From assembly GCA_027924585.1 (NCBI GenBank), contig BSBM01000140.1:7704001-7768000 (forward strand): a stretch of 64,000 nucleotides of DNA, read 5' to 3'. The stretch's first letter is position 1; the number at the start of each line of letters is the position of its first letter. The DNA comes from Larix kaempferi. Lineage: Eukaryota > Streptophyta > Pinopsida > Pinales > Pinaceae. Of this stretch, positions 56,808-64,000 are shown piece by piece. The translations under genes were made by a program, and so were the position numbers. A model generated the notes under the pieces. The model was not told the origin of the DNA and did not search any database. It saw only the letters and a program-made list of their open reading frames with translations.

Positions 56808-58304
56808 TGTTGGCTGCTTTTTGGACAGACCCGGGTTTTAATGAAGCGCAGCAACAAAACCCCTTGGCGCACTGGCCCTCTCGGCAACGAGCTGCGCGGA
56901 AGCTCGAGGTCTCACCCGAAGTGGCTATGGGGAGGCTAAGGAATCAGGTTTCCTTAACCTAGGCGACGCGGAGACTGCTCTTTCCTCCTCGACGATTCCT
57001 CTAAGGTGAATGTCTGACCCTTCTTCAGACTCATGAGCACGGCAGCGCTCAAGCTCCTTCTCAGCAACTTAGATGCGTGGTACTTCCACTCCTGCGCTAG
57101 GACCAACGATCCTCTGCGCCGATATTCTATGCGTCGTTTCGCTAGCGCGCCCGTCACAGCAATGGATTCCCTTGTCCCTGCGGCGATAGCATTCACTTCT
57201 TCTTCTTCGCCACTTAACAATTACAGTTAGAGGGAACCTCACGAACTCACTAAACACTTATAAAGATATTGCACGATTCATGTATACATAAGTAATGAAC
57301 TAAACAGGCAGTCATTCAACACCGCATTATGACAAGAAGAAGTATGAAGCTCATCTCCTCGAGGAAAACCACGTCCACGGGAGTGTTATATTAACCAGAA
57401 AATGATAGACTATACAATATGCTGCGCACACAGCTGCCGCCTTAGATCTTTCCAGGAAACTCCACGCACACAGCTGGGAGCCCTTCTCTCGATCTAGTCT
57501 CTTCCTCTTCAGAGATTATAATAGTTCAGACATCGACTCCGACTGTCTGCAACTCAAGGATTAGCTTCACTGCTAACCAGCTCTAACTCCTGTTTTCTAG
57601 CAACACGGTAGAAAACAATCAACAAGATCGTAATAGAAGAAGATCAACTCGATCAATCCTTCTTACATCTATTATCTACTATCTTAGCTAGCTCACTCAC
57701 AGGCTTAGCTAATTGACTTGCTAATTAACCAGCTCACTAACTAGCTAACTAACATCTACCCTTTACAATTATGCATATATATAGGTGGCCATGGCGGTCG
57801 CACCTTTACAAAACTGTGGGCCTTTCCCAGCAGTAATCCCCAAAAACCCTAACCACGCACATGGCTAGGTGTACTATAGGCGCTGCTTGCAGTCATGTCG
57901 TCGCTTCTTGCAGGCTCCATGATTTCCGGCGCAGCTTACGGGTATGGGCACCTTGTCCTTCGCCTTTAATGCTTTGGTCCATTGCTCCTCCTTGGTCCGA
58001 GCAACCATAACTTCTGTATTCAGCCTTAATGAGGGTAGCTGAGCCCTCTACTCCATTGCTTCATTCATTGCGGTAGCTGGGCTTTCCACTCAGCTACCTT
58101 CATTCTCTTCTGACGTGCGCGCCAGCTCCGTGATTTCTGGTCCGTAATCTACGCTGAGATTATCCATCTGGCACCGTACTGCGCACCGTCTACTTCTGTT
58201 CCCAAAATTGGCGTTTATTCAAAATTTAGCACTTTCTCTTCCATACTTGTGCTTTTTCCTCAAAATTCGCAGCTTTTACCATAGCTGCGGCCTTGGCTCC
58301 AACA
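56808..58304 (-). repeat. Gypsy-D 5' LTR
   Basis: 1,497 bp from TGTTGGCTGC to GGCTCCAACA on the plus strand. It has the TATA-like CTATATATATGCATA on the minus strand near 57770-57785. Confidence 0.93.
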
Positions 58305-58329
58305 ATCTCCCAGGTCAATTTACATGCTC

Positions 58330-58605
58330 ATCTGCACAACCTATCCACTGCCATAGAGTATCAACCTGATACTCACCATACATCATGCTGATGTACGTCA
58401 TCACATGATCATCCTGATCATCATCATAGCATCGTCCTGATGCATATCATCCAGATTATCATCCTGATACTCATCACACATGATCATCTTGATCATCGTC
58501 ACTGCATCGTCCTGATGCATATCATCCAGAGTATCATCCTGATACTCATCACACATGATCATCCTGATCATCATCACTGCATCATCCTGATCCATATCAT
58601 AATAC
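58330..58605. repeat. 75-bp tandem repeat of Copia-B2
   Basis: Inverted counterpart of 24455-24712, with GATCATCCTGATCATC and CATCACACATGATCATC units. Confidence 0.87.
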
Positions 58606-58760
58606 ATGATTAAACTGATCATACAAAACATCCAACTGATGCATATACAAAGCAGGAACTGGAGAATCGCCCTGATGCTCATCACACAGTGCTTACATCC
58701 ACATCCATGGAAGGGTCGTCCTATCACCATGCTTGGAATGGCTCCTACAAATGTGTCACA

Positions 58761-59384
58761 TCACTTCTTCCTCGAAGTGTCTTCAATCTGAAGAACACCA
58801 AGCCTCTCTCTGAAGTACTCAAAATTCACTCTATCTAGTGGTTTCGTCAACACATCTGCAACCTACTCATCTGTCGCAACATACAGGAGCTCCACTGCTC
58901 CTCTCTGCACCATATCCCTGATATAGTGATATTTGATCTCAATGTACTTCGAACTGTCATGGAACACCGGGTTCTCTGACAACTTCACATAACTCTGGTT
59001 GTCACATTAGATACAGATAGCTCCCAATGGGAGATCAAATAACTCAGATAGTAGCTTCCTCAGCCATACTTACTCACAACTAGCTGAACAAGCTGTGACA
59101 TACTCTACTTTGGTTGTACTCAGTGCTATGCAAGACTACTTCCTACTAAACCAAGATATCACACTCGATCCCTTACTAAAGCAGCACCCATAAGTGCTTT
59201 TCCTATCTGTAGCACTTCCTTCCCAATCTGAATAAACATAACCCTCTAGGTTAAACTTTTGATTCGCATCATACTTGAACCCACAATCAATTGTACCCTT
59301 CAGGTACCTCAGAATATGCTTTATAGCAAGTAGGTGAACACCTCTAGGATCCATCAGGAACTGGCTCAATGTGTTCACCGCAAA
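58761..59384 (-). pseudogene. Copia-B2 RNase H domain
   Basis: After the UGA at 59385-59387 the frame gives NTLSQFLMDPRGVHLLAIK, HILRYLKGT and VYSDWEGSATDRKST, then a TAG shared with the left copy after WFSRK. Later motifs are degenerate; it ends near 58761. Confidence 0.87.
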
Positions 59385-60284
59385 TCAAATATCTGGTCTC
59401 GTGTTCGTTAGGTACATCAAGGACCCAATCATCTGACAATACACCGTGACATCAACCGGATCAGATGAAGCATCACACAAAAGCTTCAGGTTCGATGCCA
59501 TAGGTGTGGGCATGGCCTTGCATTCCATCATCCCGAACCACTTCAGGATCTCTATTGCATACTTCCGTTGTCCAAGGAAGATTCCATCTGCACTCTGCCA
59601 CACCTCCATGCCTAGAAAGTAATGCATCATCCCCAAGTCCTTCATCTCGAACTCGGAAGCGAGCTTCCTCTTTGTATCGACAATCAATCTATCCTCACCT
59701 GTAACAAACAGGTCATCCACATACAATAGTAGTATCATTGAATTTCCTTCCTCAACCTTGTAGTAAAGGTTGGAATCCGCTTTACTCTTGGTAAAGCCCA
59801 AACTAGATAGAAAGTTTCCTATTCTACCATACCAAGTCCTAGGAGCTTGCTTCAAGCCATAAAAGGATTTGTTCAATCTTCACACATATGACTCCATGTC
59901 ATGTGTCTCAAACCCGAGTGGATGCTCCACATACACTTCCTCTTCGACTACACCATTCAAGAAAGCTATCTTGACATCCATCTGGTGTATCTTCCACTTC
60001 ATCACTGCAGCCAGAGAAAGTATTGTTCTGATGGAAGTGTATCTGGCTACAAGTGCAAAAGTCTCTTCATAGTCTATTCCCTCTTTCTTGGAGAAGCCAC
60101 AAGCTACAAACCTCGCCTTGTATTTCTCTATGCTGCCATCTGCAGCATGATTGATCTTATAGATCCACTTGGAAGTCACAACAGACTTCCCTTCAGGTCT
60201 TGGGACCACATCCTAAACATCATTCTTCAGGATCGATTGGTACTCCTTGATCATGGCATCCTTCCATTCTTTCTTTTCCGCTGC
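59385..60284 (-). pseudogene. Copia-B2 reverse transcriptase
   Basis: Reverse transcriptase in two open pieces, 59876-59385 and 60209-59880, separated by one stop. It shows SKWIYKINHAADGSIEKYKA, QMDVKIAFLNG, SFYGLKQAPRTWYG and an intact active site LLLYVDDLFVTG. A further stop lies near 60214. It ends at the UGA after RPDI. Confidence 0.93.
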
Positions 60285-61486
60285 TTATTCATAACTGGAA
60301 GGTTCTTTGTTCATAATGTCATAGAGCAAGGAAACATAACTGGTATGTGATCTAGTCCTCTTCCTTTCTATGTGTTCTTCTTCTAGAATGCCATACCTTT
60401 CTACATCTTGGATGAGCTCTCTAGCCCATGCAGGTTTCCTCTTGTGAGAGTTGTTCTTATAGGGTGGATCTATAGGTTCTTGTGGATCTTCAATTTCACG
60501 ATCTTCTTCTGGAATTGCTTCTTTCATAGTGGTGTCTTGAAATTTGGTTACCTCTGGTTCTTCATGGTCTTCAACTGGTGTCTTCCTCGATTTGATGTAT
60601 GCTGAGTCTTCATCAAATGTTACATCCCTGCTGATGTCAATATTCTTGAACCCTGGAAAGTATATTCTATAAGACTTCGATCTTTCACTGTAACTCACAA
60701 AGATGCCCTTCTTTCCTGAAGGATCTAGCTTTGTCCTCTTTTCCTTTGAAATGTGTGTAAATACTGGACAACCAAATATTCTGAGATGGCTAACTTTACG
60801 TTTCTTACCAGAGAAAAATTCTTATGGTGTCTTGTTGTCAAGTATCTTGTGAGGTGTTCTGTTCTGCACAAATACAGCTGTCCTAGCTGCTTCTGCCCAT
60901 AGATGCATAGGAAGATAGATTTTTAGTTCCTTTCTGCAACTCCATTTTGTTGTGGATTGTAGGGAGCAGTCAACTCCCTCTTAACCCTTGAATCACTACA
61001 TAGCTTCTTGAAATCACCTGAAGTGAATTCTCCGCCATTGTCGGATCTGAATTTCTTGATCTTCTTATCAGTTTGATTTTCTATCAAGGCTTTGAATTCC
61101 TTGAACTTATCAAATACTTCATCTTTATTCTTTAAGAAATAAACCCAAGTCTTCCTAGAGAAATCATCAATGAAGGAAACATAGTATACATACCCACTCA
61201 GAGAACTAGATGACATCGGACCGCATACATCAGAGTGGATGATTTCCAAGATTCCTTTTGCTTTGCTTTCACTGCTTGGAAATGCTTTCTTTGTGTTCAT
61301 TCCTTTTGCACATCCTTTGCAAACCCCTTCATGCTTTGACTGGATTTCAGGAAGACCTTCTACTTCTTTGCTTGCAATTGGTAGTGCTCTATATTGCATG
61401 TGTGTAAGACTTCTGTGTGAAAGTTCACTTGGCTCCATGGACTCATGTACCATGGCATGTTTAGGTTGTCCCTTTAATTTGTACAA
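60285..61486 (-). pseudogene. Copia-B2 integrase
   Basis: The N-terminal zinc module is SHRSLTHMQYRALP with CKGCAKG; related elements read HRRLAH, so one residue is altered. The catalytic core has all three acidic residues: IIHSDVCGPM, FRSDNGGEF and QQNGVAERN. The frame then stops at the same short deletion seen in the left copy. It resumes near 60900 with the C-terminal LWAEAART, FGCPVFTH and SYSERSKSYRIYFPGF segments, and ends in the acidic linker (60698-60285). Confidence 0.9.
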
Positions 61487-62160
61487 TCCTCCCCCTTCCT
61501 CTCCATCACTACTGCATCATCTATGGTCTTACCCTTAGGCCACATGAGTACTTGGCCGTCCACAAATGCAACTCTAATTCCTATTGCATCCAAATATGAT
61601 ATGTATAGGAGATTCTTCTTTAGCCCAGGCACATATAGAGCATCTTTCATTTTCAAAGACTTCCCCGAGTCTAGTTAGTAGGAGGATTCACCACTTCCTT
61701 TGATAGGATATTGATAGTCATCCCCAAGTTTCACCTTATGAGGTCGCTCATGTTTAGGTAGATCTACAAAGGATTATTTAAACCCATTCATGTCTTTGGA
61801 AGCCCCACTATCAATAAGCCAATCATCACATCCATGAGAGATAGTACCTGTGAGAGCAGAGATTAGAACATATTCATCTTCACTTGATGAGTCATCACTT
61901 TCCGCTCTAGTCTTCTTCTTGGGAGGTTCATAATCCTCAGAAGCATGAGCATGATATCTCTTCTTGTTGAAGTTGTTGTTGTTGTTCTTTTTGTTCTTAG
62001 GACATTCTGAGAAAAAGTGTCCCTTCTGATTACATGTAAAACATCTTAGATCTTTCTTATCGCTATGATGATGGTGTGGAGTTTTCTTGTGATAAGATTG
62101 CTCCCTCTTGGAATTTCCTTTCTTGGTGTGCACTATGAGAGATTGATCTTCATTTCCCAT
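61474..62160 (-). pseudogene. Copia-B2 gag C-terminus and protease
   Basis: From 62160 the frame gives a His/Lys-rich region, the knuckle CFTCNQKGHFFSEC, an Asn/Lys run and the protease site WLIDSGASKDM, then a stop near 61774. The protease second half (LKMKDALYVPGLKKNLLYIS) is at about 61656-61570. The end at 61474 shifts frame into integrase. Confidence 0.88.
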
Positions 62161-62187
62161 GTTTTATTCTCAGGCCACAAGCCTAGC

Positions 62188-62739
62188 TTATTCTTGTGAA
62201 CATTCCTCCCACAATCTACTGAAAGAGATCAGTTTCCTTCTTGCATAGATTCCTTGGATGAAGGAGTCCCATGACCTAGGTAGGCCATTCAATGTGGTCA
62301 TTACAATTTCTCCATTCTCTACTACTTCATCCACAGCTTCAAGTTGTTCCTTGATTTGAGATACCTTAGAAAAGTAGGATTGAATGGTCTCTCCATTCTG
62401 AAGCTCTACCCCTTTCAATTGGTTCCACAGAGTCATCTTCTGATTTATGTTCTTTCCTTCAAACAACTTGGTCAAGGAGTCAAACATATCCTTAGGTGTC
62501 TTTAGGGAAGACACACGAGGTATGAGATGGTCTTTGATAGAATCAACAATGATTCTCTTAGCCTTGACCAAGTTCTTCTTGTGTAAGGCTTTAGCTTCTT
62601 CTCCCTCTAGGACAGGAACCTCTTCACGTATGTAAGTGTCCAACTCATTCTCTTCTAGGATTAACCCAATCCTATACTTCCAGGATTGGAAGTTATTAGC
62701 TCCTTCAAGCTTATCCTCAAGCTTGGTGTGGTGAGACAT
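62188..62739 (-). pseudogene. Copia-B2 gag N-terminus
   Basis: 183 codons from ATG 62739 (MSHHTKLEDKLEGANN). The UBN2-type core has FQSWKYRIGLILEEN and TLNGLPRSWDSFIQG. It ends at the same TAA as the left copy, followed by the same TGA and TAA within 16 codons. Confidence 0.92.
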
Positions 62740-63300
62740 CTTAAAGAGTAATTCAAATGGAAATAGAAAAGTTATTAGGTCTTACCACTTGATTTGCTGA
62801 AAATCGAATCTGGAGCTGGATTAGGGTTTGTCAGAGAAACCCTAAAAATTCAAAATTTGAATTTCAAACTTTTGAAAGGATAGAAAGATTCACTTTGCTG
62901 AGATGGTCAAGCTGGTATACTCAGAATTTAAAATCTGCAAATTTTCACCCCTAAAAATTGCTTTTGAAAATTCCAGATTGACTAGACAAGACCCTGAATT
63001 AGGGTTTGATTTTCGCGGAGCTTCACCCAACCAAAAAGTTCAATCCAAAGCTCTAAAACTCAATTTTTCATAGGAGCTTCCATCCATGGTATTAGATTAC
63101 AGAAATTCCAACTTTTGCAGAAACCCTAATTTTCGGGCCAAAAACTAAAAATGCTGAGAATTGAATTTTGTCTCGATAGAAAGATGCGCCCTTGCTAGGA
63201 GAGTCAATCTAGCCTCCTGCCTTTGATGATTTGTGGAGAGAAACCCAAAAATTAAGAATCCCTAGCTTCTGCAGCTGCACAGTGCCATCTTCTTAGGTCA
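62740..63300 (-). other. Copia-B2 untranslated leader
   Basis: Leader between primer-binding site and gag; counterpart of 19784-20339. No conserved frame. Confidence 0.6.
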
Positions 63301-63312
63301 GCTCTGATACCA
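63301..63312 (-). other. Copia-B2 primer-binding site (initiator tRNA-Met)
   Basis: TGGTATCAGAGC on the minus strand, adjacent to the 5' LTR. Confidence 0.93.
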
Positions 63313-63907
63313 TGTTAATTTTTCGATAATTTCATTCCATTCAGGATATCTAAGAGAATAACATGTACAACATATTTGGAACATATCAATCATAGACACA
63401 ATAACAAGCACACAAGAGAGATGGAGTTTCACTGGGGAAAACCAAGAAGGTGAAAAACCCCGCAACTTCCTCAAAGATAGAATAAGCCCCAATACAAGAT
63501 CACAAGGATCAAACCCAATAAGATGTCTCTAGAAGATACTCCCCCTCCTCCACATGTGCACCACTTTCTCACTTAGCTATGCGAGCTTGATAAGTGAGTG
63601 AATGAATAGAATGAGAGAGACACACCCTCTATTTATACACTGACTTGACCTACCAATAAATCACTGGGGCCGACTTCCTAATGAAGCCTAATAACCCAAC
63701 CACATGACCTAACTAGGGCCAACCCCACACTGGTGGTCGAATAACCCATCAATACAAATGATGACACTTACAATGTAACTTGCGACATTTGCAAGTACAA
63801 ATGATGACACTTCCAATTAGAGGAATACGACATCTCTGTTGGATATACAATCAAGTACAAATGTAATATACAAGTGAATATCTTACAAAGTTACAAATAC
63901 ATCAACA
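63313..63907 (-). repeat. Copia-B2 5' LTR
   Basis: 595 bp. The TATA-like TATAAATAGAGGG is on the minus strand at 63625-63637. Confidence 0.94.
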
Positions 63908-64000
63908 TGCCTCAATAGTTCTGTTCAGAAAATGAGTGCCTTGATCACTCATCAAAATATTTGGACATCCAAAGTTGGTAAGGATGTTCTCGAATATGAA
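63908..64000 (-). pseudogene. Gypsy-C2 integrase core, partial
   Basis: The minus strand encodes [21 protein letters not shown], where SDQGTHF contains the second catalytic Asp of a gypsy integrase. It stops at the Copia-B2 insertion and continues in frame at 49615. The window ends within it. Confidence 0.9.

Larger units (their letters stand above)
51003..58304 (-). mobile_element. Gypsy-D: Ty3/gypsy derivative lacking RT, RNase H and integrase
   Basis: A 7,302-bp element with 1,497-bp LTRs and target duplication ATCTC (50998-51002 and 58305-58309). The primer-binding site is complementary to tRNA-Glu. A single 1,342-codon frame holds gag, protease, a second gag-like domain and the first part of pol, then ends just before the 3' LTR. 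Its LTRs look about 97-98% identical by eye over the first 200 bp, so this is the youngest insertion here. It would depend on a relative for reverse transcriptase and integrase. Confidence 0.93.
42300..63604. repeat. Right arm of the inverted duplication
   Basis: Reverse complement of about 19473-33425, interrupted by the later Gypsy-D insertion at 51003-58304. It contains Gypsy-C2, Copia-B2 and the shared flanking DNA. Confidence 0.88.
49616..63907 (-). mobile_element. Copia-B2: Ty1/copia element split by Gypsy-D
   Basis: A minus-strand element with both LTRs (49616-50216 and 63313-63907) and a perfect five-base target duplication TGCCT (49611-49615, 63908-63912). Without Gypsy-D it is about 6,985 bp. 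It sits in the integrase core of Gypsy-C2. The polyprotein carries stops and a deletion, so it is defective. Confidence 0.96.

Noticed and set aside
56561-56815. Possible tRNA-Glu gene fragments
   Set aside because: Only the last 13 bases of tRNA-Glu are present, next to an LTR edge, so they are primer-binding sites.

Overview
This is plant nuclear DNA. It is AT-rich and dominated by Ty1/copia and Ty3/gypsy LTR retrotransposons. There is one intron-containing receptor-kinase gene, and no operons, ribosome-binding sites or other bacterial features. The mix of decayed nested elements and the protein families suggests a large, retrotransposon-rich genome, perhaps a gymnosperm; that last step is inference from family resemblance. 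I use these names: Copia-A (3130-10138), Copia-B1 (19473-26158) and Copia-B2 (49616-63907), Gypsy-C1 (26159-31740) and Gypsy-C2 (43989-49615 plus 63908-64000), and Gypsy-D (51003-58304).

Layout. 1-3129 is AT-rich DNA with three blocks of palindromic repeats. Copia-A follows as a complete minus-strand element with target duplication TCATG. 10437-12690 holds a decayed spliced plus-strand gene of unknown family. 12950-14440 is a satellite-like array and 14461-14722 a large inverted repeat. 15163-18174 holds a decayed minus-strand gene with a helix-turn-helix, Cys-rich motifs and three RNase H-like acidic motifs, probably a transposase of a little-studied family. 18285-19470 is an A-rich repeat.

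From 19473 onward the window is organised by a large inverted duplication: left arm about 19473-33425, right arm about 42300-63604. Both arms carry the 3' half of a gypsy element (Gypsy-C) with a copia element (Copia-B) inserted at the same base of its integrase region. In the right arm Copia-B2 was later split by Gypsy-D, which has its own target duplication ATCTC. Between the arms lie an LRK10L/WAK-type receptor kinase (35802-38089, minus, three exons, one frameshift), a miniature LTR element (39127-40547) and AT-rich DNA.

How the parts relate. The inferred order of events is: Gypsy-C insertion, Copia-B insertion into it, inverted duplication, Gypsy-D insertion. Copia-B1 and B2 share several stop codons and an integrase deletion, so they were already broken when duplicated. 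Most premature stops can be explained by C-to-T changes at Gln or Arg codons, as expected for long-methylated DNA. The most unusual items are the transposase-like gene with its neighbouring palindrome arrays, the 3' hairpin and C-terminal tail shared by two gypsy families, a four-fold repeated tRNA-Glu primer-binding site in Gypsy-D, and a UGA codon at the same RT/RNase H position in both copia families.
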